NCBI GenBank assembly: GCA_937895345.1
Contig: CALAWP010000093.1
Location: 1-59,580 of the forward strand
DNA: 59,580 nt
Source: an uncultured Paenibacillus sp.
Lineage (GTDB): Bacteria; Bacillota; Bacilli; Paenibacillales; Paenibacillaceae
Reading direction: 5' to 3'
Of the stretch, positions 34,528 to 44,025 are shown in pieces. A program made the translations under genes and the position numbers. Numbering within the stretch: the stretch's first letter is position 1; the number at the start of each line of letters is the position of its first letter. Under the pieces are notes generated by a model. That model had not been told where the DNA came from, searched no databases, and saw only the letters and a list, made by a program, of their open reading frames with translations.

Positions 34528-34869
34528 TTACAGCCTTGTAAATTGCTGTGGAGGCGGCGGAGGCGGCATTTGCTGATAGTGTTCGTTCTTCTTTGCAGCG
34601 CTCACCATAAGAAGGATGCCCGTAATAATATGCAGCGTCATGCCGACAAACGGAATCCAAGCGACAAGCGAGGTGACGATGCCCAGAATCGAACCGTATT
34701 TGGGTTCATTGTTCTGCGCGGAAAGCACCAGCGTTATAATGTGCAAAATTAACATGACTACGAGCGGGATATACCAGAAGCCTAAAATGATAGCTGCTCC
34801 CAGAAGAGGGATGCCGAGGAAAATTTCCAATCCTCCCGTCACCCATCTCATCACTCTAGCATTGCTCAT
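34528..34869 (-). CDS. Small uncharacterised membrane protein
   Basis: A 113-residue protein with three predicted membrane helices (about 15-32, 34-52 and 62-90), the segment QNNEPKYGSILGIVTSLVAWIPFVGM, and a short proline-rich C-terminal tail (PPPPPPQQ). It resembles small Firmicute proteins of unknown function; I do not recognise a named family with confidence. A ribosome site AGGAAAGGAAGT lies upstream of the ATG at 34869. It stands alone between an HD-GYP gene and the suf operon. Confidence 0.75.
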   Translation of the reverse strand: MSNARVMRWVTGGLEIFLGIPLLGAAIILGFWYIPLVVMLILHIITLVLSAQNNEPKYGSILGIVTSLVAWIPFVGMTLHIITGILLMVSAAKKNEHYQQMPPPPPPQQFTRL

Positions 34870-34999
34870 ACAGGACTTCCTTTCCTAGGTAATATTTACT
34901 ATACAACCATAACAAATATATATCGGTTTGACTACCGTTTTTTGCCGATATTCAAAAATAATTTACGTAGTTAAAGCTTGTTTCGAAGCGTAAAAGGCG

Positions 35000-35028
35000 A
35001 AGACGCACCCGGGAACCGGATGCGTCTT
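35000..35028. terminator. Possible terminator of the suf operon
   Basis: AAGACGCA (35000-35007) pairs with TGCGTCTT (35021-35028), extended inside by CCGG/CCGG. It lies just after the sufB stop, but the T tract on the minus strand is interrupted. Confidence 0.4.
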
Positions 35029-35047
35029 TTGGAATTTGGCTTGCAGC

Positions 35048-36445
35048 TTAACCGATGCTGCCTTCCATCTCGAACTTGATCAGACGGTTCATCTCGACGG
35101 CGTATTCCATCGGAAGCTCCTTCGTGAACGGTTCGATAAAGCCCATAACGATCATTTGCGTCGCTTCGTCTTCGCTGAGGCCGCGGCTCATCAGGTAAAA
35201 CAACTGGTCCTCGGACACTTTGGATACCGTCGCTTCGTGCTCCAGCGTAATATTGTCGTTGAACACTTCATTGTACGGAATCGTATCCGAAGTGGACTCG
35301 TTGTCGAGAATGAGCGTATCGCATTTGATGTTCGCTTTCGCACCGTCGGAGTTGCGTCCGAAGGAAGCCAGTCCGCGGTACGTCACTTTGCCGCCGTGCT
35401 TGGAGATCGATTTGGAAATGATCGTCGAGCTCGTATCCGGCGCCAGGTGCGTCATCTTCGCTCCCGCATCCTGATGCTGGCCTTTGCCCGCAACCGCGAT
35501 GGACAATACGGTTCCTTTCGCGCCGCGGCCGCGCAGCACGACGGCCGGATATTTCATCGTCAGCTTGGAGCCGATGTTGCCGTCGATCCATTCCATCGAC
35601 GCGTTTTCGTCCGCCACGGCCCGTTTCGTAACCAGGTTGTAAATGTTAGGCGCCCAGTTTTGAATCGTCGTGTAACGAACGCGGGAATTCTTTTTGCATA
35701 TAATTTCGACGACGGCGCTGTGAAGCGAGTTCGTGCTGTAAATCGGAGCCGTACAGCCTTCCACGTAATGGACGGAGCTGTCCTCGTCCGCAATGATGAG
35801 CGTACGCTCGAACTGCCCCATATTTTCCGAGTTGATCCGGAAATACGCTTGCAGCGGAATGTCGCACTGAACGCCTTTCGGGACGTAGATAAAGCTTCCG
35901 CCGGACCATACCGCGCTGTTTAGCGCCGCAAATTTATTGTCGTTCGGTGGAATAACCGTTCCGAAATATTCCTTCATCAAATCCGGATATTCGCGCAGCG
36001 CCGTATCGGTATCCGTAAAGATAACGCCTTGCTTCTCCAGATCCTCTTTCATGCTGTGGTAAACGACCTCGGATTCGTATTGCGCCGAAACGCCGGCCAG
36101 AAACTTTTGCTCCGCTTCCGGAATGCCAAGCTTGTCGAACGTTTCTTTAATTTCCTGAGGCACTTCCTCCCACGTTTTTCCTTGTTTCTCGGAAGGCTTG
36201 ACGTAATATTGAATATCGTTGAAGTCGAGATCGTCCAAATCTCCGCCCCAGCGCGGAAGCGGCATTTTGTTGAATTGCTCCAGCGATTTCAGACGGAATT
36301 CCAGCATCCACTCCGGTTCGCCTTTCATTTCGGAAATGGTGCGCACAATTTCGGGCGTCAGCCCTTTGCCCGATTGGAATATCGCTTTATGCTCGTCGCG
36401 GAAGCCGTATTTGTACTCTTCCATTTCCGGCATCGACTTAGCCAT
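35048..36445 (-). CDS. sufB: Fe-S cluster assembly protein SufB
   Basis: A 465-residue scaffold subunit of the SufBCD complex that assembles [Fe-S] clusters in the cytoplasm. Family marks are YKYGFRDEHKAIFQSGKGL, GGSFIYVPKGVQCDIPLQAYFRIN, the cysteine-containing YVEGCTAPIYS, and the C-terminal beta-helix ending SEDEATQMIVMGFIEPF. Length is the usual one. It is the last gene of sufCDSUB, 62 nt after sufU. Start ATG at 36445 has AAGGAG upstream. Confidence 0.97.
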   Translation of the reverse strand: MAKSMPEMEEYKYGFRDEHKAIFQSGKGLTPEIVRTISEMKGEPEWMLEFRLKSLEQFNKMPLPRWGGDLDDLDFNDIQYYVKPSEKQGKTWEEVPQEIKETFDKLGIPEAEQKFLAGVSAQYESEVVYHSMKEDLEKQGVIFTDTDTALREYPDLMKEYFGTVIPPNDNKFAALNSAVWSGGSFIYVPKGVQCDIPLQAYFRINSENMGQFERTLIIADEDSSVHYVEGCTAPIYSTNSLHSAVVEIICKKNSRVRYTTIQNWAPNIYNLVTKRAVADENASMEWIDGNIGSKLTMKYPAVVLRGRGAKGTVLSIAVAGKGQHQDAGAKMTHLAPDTSSTIISKSISKHGGKVTYRGLASFGRNSDGAKANIKCDTLILDNESTSDTIPYNEVFNDNITLEHEATVSKVSEDQLFYLMSRGLSEDEATQMIVMGFIEPFTKELPMEYAVEMNRLIKFEMEGSIG

Positions 36446-36507
36446 TATCCTTCACTCTCCTTATTCTCATTTATTGTCGTTGCATATATGACGCGTCGCA
36501 TCGATCG

Positions 36508-36936
36508 TTATTTGTTCGCCTCATGCTCGATGCCTTTGCGAAGCGCGTTCCATGCCAGCGTCGCGCATTTGATGCGCGCCGGGAATTTGTTGACGCCGGA
36601 AAGCGCCTCGATATCTTCGTTCTCCACGAATTCGGCCGGCTCGCCTTTCATCAAAGACGAGAAGCGTTCTGCCATGCCGAGCGCCGCTTCGAACGACTGC
36701 CCCTTCACCGCTTCCGTCATCATCGATGCGGAGCTCATGCTGATGGAGCAGCCTTCTCCCGTAAACTTGGCGTCGACGACCTTGCCGTCCTCCACCTGCA
36801 GCTGCAGCGAGATGCGGTCGCCGCAGGTCGGGTTGTTCAAATTTACCGTGACGGCTTCGTTATCGAACGTTCCGCGGTTGCGCGGATTTTTGTAGTGATC
36901 CATAATCACTCTGCGGTACAAATCATCCAATTGCAT
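36508..36936 (-). CDS. sufU: Zinc-dependent sulfurtransferase SufU
   Basis: A 142-residue IscU-like protein that, in Gram-positive bacteria, accepts sulfur from SufS. The zinc ligands are in NNPTCGDRISL (Cys with nearby Asp), FTGEGCSISMSSASMM and FPARIKCATLAWNAL. The 18-residue-type insertion before the last cysteine typical of SufU rather than IscU is seen (MKGEPAEFVENEDIEALSGV). The start overlaps the end of sufS by 14 nt. Confidence 0.96.
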   Translation of the reverse strand: MQLDDLYRRVIMDHYKNPRNRGTFDNEAVTVNLNNPTCGDRISLQLQVEDGKVVDAKFTGEGCSISMSSASMMTEAVKGQSFEAALGMAERFSSLMKGEPAEFVENEDIEALSGVNKFPARIKCATLAWNALRKGIEHEANK

Positions 36937-38149
36937 GACCGAAGAACTCCTTTGTTTGTTTTAAGGCGTCGGCTAAGCGGTCGATTTCCTCTTCGGTATT
37001 GTATAGATAAAAGCTTGCTCTTGCCGTGGCGGAAACATTCAGCCAGCGCATAAGCGGCTGGCAGCAATGATGGCCCGCGCGAATGGCGATGCCCTTGGAA
37101 TCGAGTACCGTCGCCACGTCGTGCGGATGAACGTCCTCCAGATTGAAGGTGATCAGTCCCGCGCGGTCCTTGGCCGGGCCGTATACGTCGATCCCTTCGG
37201 CCGAACATAACTTATCGTATGCGCAAGCGGCAAGCTTCTTGACATGACGGTCGATTTCCTCCATGCCGATCTCCTGCAAGAAATCGATGGCGGCTCCCAA
37301 GCCGACGGCTCCCGCGATGAGCGGCGTGCCGCCTTCGAAGCGGTAAGGGACTTCCTTCCAGGTCGATTCGTGCAGCTCGACGAAATCGATCATTTCCCCG
37401 CCGAATTCGATCGGCTCCATTCGGTTCAGCAGCTCTTTCTTGCCGTACAAAACGCCGATACCCGTAGGGGCGCACATCTTATGGCCGGAGAAGGCGTAGA
37501 AGTCGGCGTCAAGCGCCTGTACGTCCACCGGCATATGCGGAGTGCTCTGGGCGCCGTCGACGACGATAACCGCGCCGTTCCGATGCGCAATTTCCGCGAT
37601 CTGCTTGACGGGATTGACGACGCCAAGCACGTTGGATACGTGAGTGACCGCCACCACTTTCGCGTTCGGCGTCACGGCAGCTTCCACGTCGGCAAGCGCA
37701 ATCGAACCGTCCGGCTGCAGCGGAATATATTTCAGCGTTGCTCCCGTCGCCTTGGCGACCTGCTGCCAAGGAATCAGGTTGCTGTGATGCTCCATCGGCG
37801 TAATGACGATTTCGTCGCCTACGCCGCATACCGCCCTCGCGTAGCTGGAAGCGACCAGGTTGAGCGCCGTCGTCGTGCCGCGCGTAAAGACGATCTGCTC
37901 GGATGTCGGCGCATTGATGAACTTGGCCGCCTTCTCCCTGGCGCCCTCGTACGCGTCCGTCGCTCTGGAGCCTAACGTATGGACGCCCCGGTGCACATTG
38001 GCGTTATCCAGTTCGTAATACCGTTTCACCGCATCAATGACGGAACGCGGCTTCTGGGAAGACGCCGCGCTATCCAGGTAAACGAGCGGATGCCCGTTTA
38101 CCTCTTGATGCAATATCGGGAACTGTTCCCGTATCGCACGAATATTCAT
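36923..38149 (-). CDS. sufS: Cysteine desulfurase SufS
   Basis: A 408-residue PLP enzyme that takes sulfur from cysteine. The PLP lysine is in YAFSGHKMCAPTGIGVLYG, the substrate contacts in TPMEHHSNLIPWQ and VDGAQSTPHM, and the persulfide cysteine in AIRAGHHCCQPLMRWLN. The ATG at 38149 overlaps the sufD stop (ATGA). Group II desulfurase with usual length. Confidence 0.97.
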   Translation of the reverse strand: MNIRAIREQFPILHQEVNGHPLVYLDSAASSQKPRSVIDAVKRYYELDNANVHRGVHTLGSRATDAYEGAREKAAKFINAPTSEQIVFTRGTTTALNLVASSYARAVCGVGDEIVITPMEHHSNLIPWQQVAKATGATLKYIPLQPDGSIALADVEAAVTPNAKVVAVTHVSNVLGVVNPVKQIAEIAHRNGAVIVVDGAQSTPHMPVDVQALDADFYAFSGHKMCAPTGIGVLYGKKELLNRMEPIEFGGEMIDFVELHESTWKEVPYRFEGGTPLIAGAVGLGAAIDFLQEIGMEEIDRHVKKLAACAYDKLCSAEGIDVYGPAKDRAGLITFNLEDVHPHDVATVLDSKGIAIRAGHHCCQPLMRWLNVSATARASFYLYNTEEEIDRLADALKQTKEFFGHAIG

Positions 38150-39453
38150 CCTTCAAGCTTCCTTTCGAGCAGACGCTTCAGCACTCCGCGAACCGCTTCG
38201 ACCGGAACCTCCGATACGACCGGCGCAAGGAAGCCGTAAATAATCAACCGTTCAGCGTCCTCTTTGGATAGACCGCGAGATCTCAAGTAATAGACCTGTT
38301 CCGGGTTCACTTGGCCTACGCTCGCCGCATGCCCGGCTGTAACGTCGTCCTCGTCGATGAGCAGAATCGGGTTGGCGTCGCCGCGCGCTTTCGGGCTAAG
38401 CATAAGCACTTTCTCGGCCTGCACGCCGTTCGCCTTGGTCGCCCCGTGCTCGATTTTCGTGATGCCGTTAATAATGGCCGCGGCGCTGTCCTTCATGACG
38501 GCTCTCGTCACCATGTTGCTGTCGGAGCTTTTGCCGAAATGAACCGCCTGCGTCGTCAAGCTCATTTGCTGGGCGTTCTGGCCCACGCTGATCACCTTGG
38601 CGTCGGAATTCGAGCCGTTGCCCTTCAAGACCGATTTCGTGTCCGACAGCGTATGGCCGTCGTTCAGGTCGCCGATAATCCATTCCATTTGGCCGTCGTT
38701 CTCGATCACGGCGCGGCGAAGCGTCATGTCGACGCCGGAATCGCCCATCGAATGAATGGAGCCGAAACGGACGTGCGCGCCCGACTTCACGAACACCTCG
38801 ACGATCGAAGGCTGAACGAACGGCGCCTGGACTGCCGATTTGTCGGAAACGACGCAATCCACGTACGTTACCCGGCTGTTCGCTTCGGCTACGATCAGAA
38901 TGCGCGGTGCGAACGTAGCGTCCGCGTTGTCGTTGTAAATGACCGCTTGAAGCGGAATTTCAACCTCCACGCCCTTCGGCACGTAGACGAACACGCCGCC
39001 GTTCCACAATGCCGCGCTTAACGCCGTCAGCTTGTCTTCGTCCATCTTGACGGCTTGGTTCATATATTGGCGCACCAGGTCGCCATGCTCCCTGCATGCG
39101 GTCTCCAGATCGGTAAACAGCACGCCCTTGGCCGCAAGCTCGTTCGACAGCTGCTTCCATACGGCGCCGGAATTGCGCTGTACGATCAGGTTTTCCGTTC
39201 CTTCTGCAATAAGCTCCTGCACGTCGGCAGGCAGCTCGGTCAATGCGCCGATCGCCTTCGGCGCTTCATAATTTCCAACCGCTGTCAGGTTCCAGCGCTC
39301 GATGCGCGTCTTCTCCGGCTTAGGCCAAGGAAGCCCGCCGGCAAGCTCCGCCGCTTCGCCGCGCAGCTCGACGAGCCAATTCGGCTCTCCCTTGCCTGCC
39401 GCAAGCGATTGTGCGGACTGACGATCGGTCGGAGTGGAAAGTTGTGTGCTCAT
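38146..39453 (-). CDS. sufD: Fe-S cluster assembly protein SufD
   Basis: A 435-residue partner of SufB and SufC. It has the N-terminal PNWLVELRGEAAELAGGLPWP, the beta-helix core GGVFVYVPKGVEVEIPLQAVIYND and the C-terminal conserved HAASVGQVNPEQVYYLRSRGLSKEDAERLIIYGFLAP. Its ribosome site GGAGG is about 8 nt from the ATG at 39453. It lies 21 nt after sufC and overlaps sufS. Confidence 0.96.
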   Translation of the reverse strand: MSTQLSTPTDRQSAQSLAAGKGEPNWLVELRGEAAELAGGLPWPKPEKTRIERWNLTAVGNYEAPKAIGALTELPADVQELIAEGTENLIVQRNSGAVWKQLSNELAAKGVLFTDLETACREHGDLVRQYMNQAVKMDEDKLTALSAALWNGGVFVYVPKGVEVEIPLQAVIYNDNADATFAPRILIVAEANSRVTYVDCVVSDKSAVQAPFVQPSIVEVFVKSGAHVRFGSIHSMGDSGVDMTLRRAVIENDGQMEWIIGDLNDGHTLSDTKSVLKGNGSNSDAKVISVGQNAQQMSLTTQAVHFGKSSDSNMVTRAVMKDSAAAIINGITKIEHGATKANGVQAEKVLMLSPKARGDANPILLIDEDDVTAGHAASVGQVNPEQVYYLRSRGLSKEDAERLIIYGFLAPVVSEVPVEAVRGVLKRLLERKLEG

Positions 39454-39474
39454 TCGTTATGCCTCCTTCTCCGA

Positions 39475-40254
39475 TTAGGCCTGGCCAACCGTTTCGTCCA
39501 CGATGCCAAGCTCTTCCTTCACCCAGTCGTAACCTTCGTTCTCCAACCGCTGCGCCAGCTCCGGACCGCCGGACTTCACGATGCGGCCCTGCATCATGAC
39601 GTGCACGTAATCCGGCGTAATGTAGTTCAGCAAGCGCTGGTAGTGCGTAATAATAAGGAAACCGCGGTCTTCCGAACGCATGGCGTTTACGCCGTTCGCC
39701 ACAATGCGCAACGCGTCGATGTCGAGCCCGGAGTCGATTTCGTCCAGGACGACAAGCTTCGGCTCAAGCAGCATCATTTGCAAAATTTCGTTCCGTTTCT
39801 TCTCGCCGCCGGAGAAGCCTTCGTTCAAATAACGATGGGCAAACTCCGTGTTCATTTCCAATTCCTTCATCTTGCCTTCCATTTGGCGGATAAACTTGAT
39901 CAGCGAAATTTCGTTGCCTTCGCCGCGGCGGGCGTTGATCGCGCTGCGCAGGAAGTCGGAGTTCGTCACGCCCGGAATTTCGCTCGGATATTGCATCGCG
40001 AGGAACAGACCCGCGCGAGCACGCTCGTCCACTTCCATCTCCAGCAAGTCCTCGCCGTCCAGCGTCACGCTGCCTTCCGTCACTTCGTATTTGGGATGCC
40101 CCATCAATGCGGAAGCCAGCGTACTTTTTCCCGTTCCGTTAGGGCCCATGATGGCATGAATTTCTCCGCCCTTGATTTCCAGATTGATGCCCTTCAAAAT
40201 TTCCTTGCCTTCGATCTCGGCCTTCAGGCCGTTGATGACAAATTGCGTTGCCAT
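39475..40254 (-). CDS. sufC: Fe-S cluster assembly ATPase SufC
   Basis: A 259-residue ABC-type ATPase that drives SufBC2D. Walker A is IMGPNGTGKSTLASALMG, the signature FSGGEKKRNEILQMML, Walker B LVVLDEIDSGLDIDAL, and the switch histidine lies in FLIITHYQRLL. ATG at 40254 (MATQFVINGL) is preferred over the more upstream in-frame start because it matches the family N-terminus. It is the first gene of the operon; candidate operator repeats are 43-68 nt upstream. Confidence 0.97.
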   Translation of the reverse strand: MATQFVINGLKAEIEGKEILKGINLEIKGGEIHAIMGPNGTGKSTLASALMGHPKYEVTEGSVTLDGEDLLEMEVDERARAGLFLAMQYPSEIPGVTNSDFLRSAINARRGEGNEISLIKFIRQMEGKMKELEMNTEFAHRYLNEGFSGGEKKRNEILQMMLLEPKLVVLDEIDSGLDIDALRIVANGVNAMRSEDRGFLIITHYQRLLNYITPDYVHVMMQGRIVKSGGPELAQRLENEGYDWVKEELGIVDETVGQA

Positions 40255-40296
40255 ATTATACTGATCCCTCCAAGGTTGATTTCCTTTCAAGCTTGT

Positions 40297-40322
40297 TGAT
40301 TCTCAATGATTCTCAATAATCA
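40297..40322 (-). promoter_or_regulatory. Candidate Fur-like operator upstream of sufC
   Basis: Two direct copies of TGATTCTCAA (40297-40306, 40307-40316) followed by TAATCA. On the minus strand this reads TGATTATTGAGAATCA then another TGAGAATCA, similar to natural Fur boxes with TGAGAAT half sites. It is in the AT-rich sufC promoter region. The match is partial. Confidence 0.4.
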
Positions 40323-40395
40323 TTTTAATATAATTTTTGTTACAAATCAATGCGGATATGGTCGTTCTACCCCGCACCGGACGCCGCCAGTCCCT

Positions 40396-40992
40396 TCATC
40401 GGGACAACGCCGTCTTGACGTTTTGCACCGCCGCGTCGAATTCCGCGTCCGTCAGGACCGGCTTCATGGACGGAAGCTGCGGCCCATCCTCCAATTGTAC
40501 CCATGATTTGCATCCGGTATAAGCCGGATTATTCGGAACGGACAGTTCCTCCTCCAGCCGGTAAACTCTCAGCAGCAGAACGTGCAGCGGGTTTTTGCGC
40601 TTCCACTTCAGGCGCTCCTCCGCAAACTCGTCGGTCCAAATATGAAGATCCCGAAGCTTGTCCAGCGTTTCCCGATCGGTAACTTCGATATCCTGAACGG
40701 CCTCGGCGTATCCGCGGATGCGTATCCGCTCTTGCTCCGGCGACCATTCGCGAAGCGTCCGCTCCAGCATCCCCGCATATTCCGGCTTCAGCAAATGAGC
40801 CTTCTGGTGCTCATAGGCCGGCAGCAAGCAGAAGCCATTGGTGATCAGGCGAAAGTCGCGCGTTTCCTCCGCTATGCCGCCCTTGCGCATCACAACGATT
40901 TGCTTCCCCTCGAGAAGCGCGTCGACGGAAACCGCCCATTCCTTCAGAGCCGTTATCGGCATGCGATCCGTTTCTCCTTTCCGATTCGACAT
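40396..40992 (-). CDS. DUF1802 family protein
   Basis: A 198-residue protein with the DUF1802 pattern: ITALKEWAVSVDALLEGKQIVVMRKGGIAEE at the start and GFCLLPAYEHQKAHLLKP near 55. No membrane segment or known catalytic motif is seen, and the function of the family is not known. Two starts are possible: ATG at 40992, with GGAGGGG 7 nt upstream, and ATG at 40962, with AAAGGAG upstream and closer to the family N-terminus. It lies directly upstream of the suf operon in the same direction. Confidence 0.82.
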   Translation of the reverse strand: MSNRKGETDRMPITALKEWAVSVDALLEGKQIVVMRKGGIAEETRDFRLITNGFCLLPAYEHQKAHLLKPEYAGMLERTLREWSPEQERIRIRGYAEAVQDIEVTDRETLDKLRDLHIWTDEFAEERLKWKRKNPLHVLLLRVYRLEEELSVPNNPAYTGCKSWVQLEDGPQLPSMKPVLTDAEFDAAVQNVKTALSR

Positions 40993-41147
40993 CTCTCATC
41001 CCCTCCCGCAAATGCCATTCTTCTATTGTGAAAAAAACGGACGCCCAAGTCAATCCTTGCGAGCGAAGGTATTCCATGACGTTATATTATCCATTATACT
41101 AGTAGGCATGGTGTCAGCACGACTTATTATTTTGGAGGTGGACGATC

Positions 41148-42359
41148 ATGTCTGCATATCATCCTTTGACTGAAGCGGAAGCCGTCGAACTGGCGCGCGG
41201 CCTGGACGGATTTTTTCCCGAAGGAGCGTCCCTGGACTGCCGCGAAATCGGGGACGGCAATCTGAATCTGGTATTTCATATACGGGACAAGTCCTCCGGC
41301 AAAAGCCTGATCATGAAGCAGGCGCTGCCTTACGCGAAGGTCGTCGGCGAATCGTGGCCGCTCACGCTGGACCGCGCCCGCATCGAAAGCGAGAAGCTGA
41401 TCATCGAAGGCGAGCTCGCTCCAGGCCTCGTTCCAAAAGTATACCGTTACGATCCCGACCTTGCCCTGACGGTTATGGAGGACTTAAGCGATCATATCAT
41501 TATGCGGCAAGGCTTGATCGAGACGCGCCGCTATCCGCTGTTCGCAGATCATGTCTCGACCTTTATGGCTCGCACGCTGTTTCTCACGTCCGACCTCGGC
41601 ATGAACCAGCAGCGCAAAAAAGAGCGGGTCGCGGCGTTTGTCAATCCCGATCTGTGCAAAATTACCGAGGATCTGATCTTCGACGATCCTTATACCGACT
41701 CGCCCAACAACAATTACGACGCGGCGATCGAGGACGCGGCGGCATCGCTGCGTTCCGACGGCGCGCTGCACTTGGAAGTCGCCATTCTGAGAAGCAAGTT
41801 TCTGACGGAAACGCAAGCGCTGCTGCACGGCGACCTGCATACGGGCAGCATCTTCGTCACGCCGGAGTCGACGAAAGTGATCGATCCCGAGTTTGCGTTC
41901 TACGGCCCGATGGGCTTCGACATCGGCGCAGTTATCGCCAACCTTCTGCTGAATTACGCCGGACAGGAGCATTGGAGCGCCGACGACTCCGCCCGAGCGG
42001 ATTACCGCGCTTATTTGCTGGGTACGATCCGCGACGTCTGGCACGGCTTTGATGGCAAATTCCGCGCGCTCTGGAAGGAAAGCATCGTCGACCGGATGGC
42101 CGCCTCCGCCCCGGGCTATCAGGATTATTATATGAAGCGTCTTCTGCGGGACGCGATCGGCTTTGCGGGATGCAAGATCGTGCGCCGCGTCGTCGGGCTT
42201 TCGCATGTCGCCGACATCGACCGCATTCCGGACGCCCAAGCCAAAGAACGCGCGCAGCGTCTCGCCCTGCGCATCGGAACGGCTCTCATTCACCGCAACC
42301 GGAAAGCCGAATCGATCGAAGAGGTCATTGAGATTGCCAAAGCCGCATCAAGCATTTAA
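41148..42359 (+). CDS. mtnK: Methylthioribose kinase MtnK
   Basis: A 403-residue kinase that phosphorylates 5-methylthioribose in methionine salvage. It belongs to the aminoglycoside phosphotransferase-like fold: IGDGNLNLVFHIRDKSSGKSLIMKQALPY for nucleotide binding, the catalytic loop LLHGDLHTGSIFVT and the metal-binding VIDPEFAFYGPMGFDIGAV. Start ATG at 41148 follows GGAGG by about 9 nt. It is 43 nt upstream of mtnA, forming the usual mtnKA operon. No S-box riboswitch structure was found in the 155 nt upstream. Confidence 0.96.
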   Translation: MSAYHPLTEAEAVELARGLDGFFPEGASLDCREIGDGNLNLVFHIRDKSSGKSLIMKQALPYAKVVGESWPLTLDRARIESEKLIIEGELAPGLVPKVYRYDPDLALTVMEDLSDHIIMRQGLIETRRYPLFADHVSTFMARTLFLTSDLGMNQQRKKERVAAFVNPDLCKITEDLIFDDPYTDSPNNNYDAAIEDAAASLRSDGALHLEVAILRSKFLTETQALLHGDLHTGSIFVTPESTKVIDPEFAFYGPMGFDIGAVIANLLLNYAGQEHWSADDSARADYRAYLLGTIRDVWHGFDGKFRALWKESIVDRMAASAPGYQDYYMKRLLRDAIGFAGCKIVRRVVGLSHVADIDRIPDAQAKERAQRLALRIGTALIHRNRKAESIEEVIEIAKAASSI

Positions 42360-42402
42360 GGCTTCATCGGTTTGAAATATGGAGACGAAAGGAACTGACA
42401 GC

Positions 42403-43458
42403 ATGACAGACCAATACGCGGGCTTGCAATCCGTCATCTGGCGCGGGGACAAGCTTGACCTGCTGGACCAGCGGCTGCTGCCCGAAGAAATCGTTTATTT
42501 GCCGCTCGTTACCGCCGAAGATGTGTGGGAAGCGATTCGGCACCTGAAAGTGCGCGGCGCTCCCGCCATCGGCATATCGGCCGCTTACGGCGTCGTGCTT
42601 GGCAGCCGGGACGCCGCCGGCGCGGAGCAATGGCTGGAATCGGTTCGCAGCCAGGCCGACTATTTGGCGACGTCTCGGCCGACGGCCGTCAATCTGTTCT
42701 GGGCGCTTGACCGGATGAAAGCGGCCGCCCAACGGATTGCCGCCAACGGATTGAGCCTGGACGACTGCAAGGAGGCTTTGGAACGGGAAGCGATCGCGAT
42801 CCAAAGCGAGGACGAGGAGACGAACCGCCTGATCGGCGAGCATGCGCTCACCTTGTTCAAGGAAGGCATGGGCGTGCTCACGCACTGCAACGCCGGCGGA
42901 TTGGCGACCGCCAAATACGGGACGGCGCTGGCTCCTTTTTATTTGGCCAAGGAGCAGGGCATGGAACTCAAAGTGTTCGCCGACGAAACGAGGCCGGTGC
43001 TGCAAGGCGCCAGGCTGACCGCTTTCGAGCTGCAGCAAGCGGGCGTGGACGTGACGCTCATTTGCGACAACATGGCCGGAATGGTCATGTCCAAAGGCTG
43101 GATCGAAGCCGTCATCGTAGGAACGGACCGCGTTGCAGCCAACGGAGACGTCGCCAACAAAATCGGCACATACAGCGTAGCCGTTCTGGCCAAGGCGCAC
43201 GGCATCCCTTTTTATGTAGCTTGTCCGCTCTCCACCATCGACCTGGACACGCCGACGGGCGCCGAAATTCCGATCGAGGAACGCCATGCCGAGGAAATAA
43301 CGGAAGGCTTCGGCAAACGGACGGCGCCGCAAGGCATCAAGGTGTTCAACCCCGCCTTCGACGTGACGCCGCATGAATACGTGACGGCCATCATTACGGA
43401 AAAAGGGATCGTGCGGGCTCCATACGAGCAAAACTTGCGGAAGCTGTTCGAGACGTAA
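42403..43458 (+). CDS. mtnA: Methylthioribose-1-phosphate isomerase MtnA
   Basis: A 351-residue isomerase converting methylthioribose-1-phosphate to methylthioribulose-1-phosphate. Family marks are HLKVRGAPAIGISAAYGV, SRPTAVNLFWALDRMK, VLTHCNAGGLATAKYGTAL (catalytic Cys), FADETRPVLQGARLTAFEL, CDNMAGMVM and the catalytic aspartate in VIVGTDRVAANGDVANKIGTY. ATG at 42403 is chosen over one at 42379 because AAAGGA lies between them. Later salvage genes are not in the window. Confidence 0.96.
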   Translation: MTDQYAGLQSVIWRGDKLDLLDQRLLPEEIVYLPLVTAEDVWEAIRHLKVRGAPAIGISAAYGVVLGSRDAAGAEQWLESVRSQADYLATSRPTAVNLFWALDRMKAAAQRIAANGLSLDDCKEALEREAIAIQSEDEETNRLIGEHALTLFKEGMGVLTHCNAGGLATAKYGTALAPFYLAKEQGMELKVFADETRPVLQGARLTAFELQQAGVDVTLICDNMAGMVMSKGWIEAVIVGTDRVAANGDVANKIGTYSVAVLAKAHGIPFYVACPLSTIDLDTPTGAEIPIEERHAEEITEGFGKRTAPQGIKVFNPAFDVTPHEYVTAIITEKGIVRAPYEQNLRKLFET

Positions 43459-43483
43459 TCAGCTCCCTTGGCCCGGCCATACT

Positions 43484-43529
43484 AAGCCCCGGAATGCTCC
43501 GAAGCGGATTCGGACGATTCCGGGGCTTT
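43484..43529 (+). terminator. Terminator after mtnA
   Basis: AAGCCCCGGAAT pairs with ATTCCGGGGCTT around a larger loop, but only three T follow. Confidence 0.55.
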
Positions 43530-43551
43530 ATGTTCCGTATTCCGCCGGCTG

Positions 43552-43857
43552 CTATACCATCAACCGGAGCGCCTCGCTGCCTTTCATTCCGGCAACAATG
43601 CCCATCTCCTCCGCTTTGAGGGTAACCGATTCAAGCGGAGCTTCAAGAAGCTCCTCAAGCGTGCGCACGCCGACGGCGCGGCCGGCAATAATGCCGCGGT
43701 GCCCGAGCCGTTCGTTCAGAAGCGTTACATCGAGCGCACCGCACATAATATAACCTTTGTCCGTCGAGATCGACAGGAGCGTGGTCAGGGGCAGCTTCAC
43801 TTCGACGCCTAGAACGGTCTCTCCGTTGTCAAGCTTGAAAGGGACCATCCGCATCAT
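43552..43857 (-). CDS. yunC: YunC-like DUF1805 protein
   Basis: A 101-residue protein matching the DUF1805/YunC family (LPLTTLLSISTDKGYIMCGALDVTLLNERLGHRGIIAGRAVGVRTLEELL). A GGAGG site lies 10 nt upstream of the ATG at 43857. Family structure is known from B. subtilis YunC but function is not. Confidence 0.88.
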   Translation of the reverse strand: MMRMVPFKLDNGETVLGVEVKLPLTTLLSISTDKGYIMCGALDVTLLNERLGHRGIIAGRAVGVRTLEELLEAPLESVTLKAEEMGIVAGMKGSEALRLMV

Positions 43858-44025
43858 GTTGCATCCACCTCCATCCCGTTTCCGACTTCATAATTTGCAG
43901 CGCACCATCAGTATATGCCGGAATTCGCCTCCCGTGCTGGGCAGTGGATACGGTTACAATTGGGCCTATATGAATCGTCTTTTTGATGATATAATGACAC
44001 TACTCTTAAGCGCGGAGGCTATGAC

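Noticed and set aside
40993..41147. S-box (SAM) riboswitch before mtnK
   Set aside because: The gap is 155 nt and I found neither the conserved core nor a terminator hairpin.
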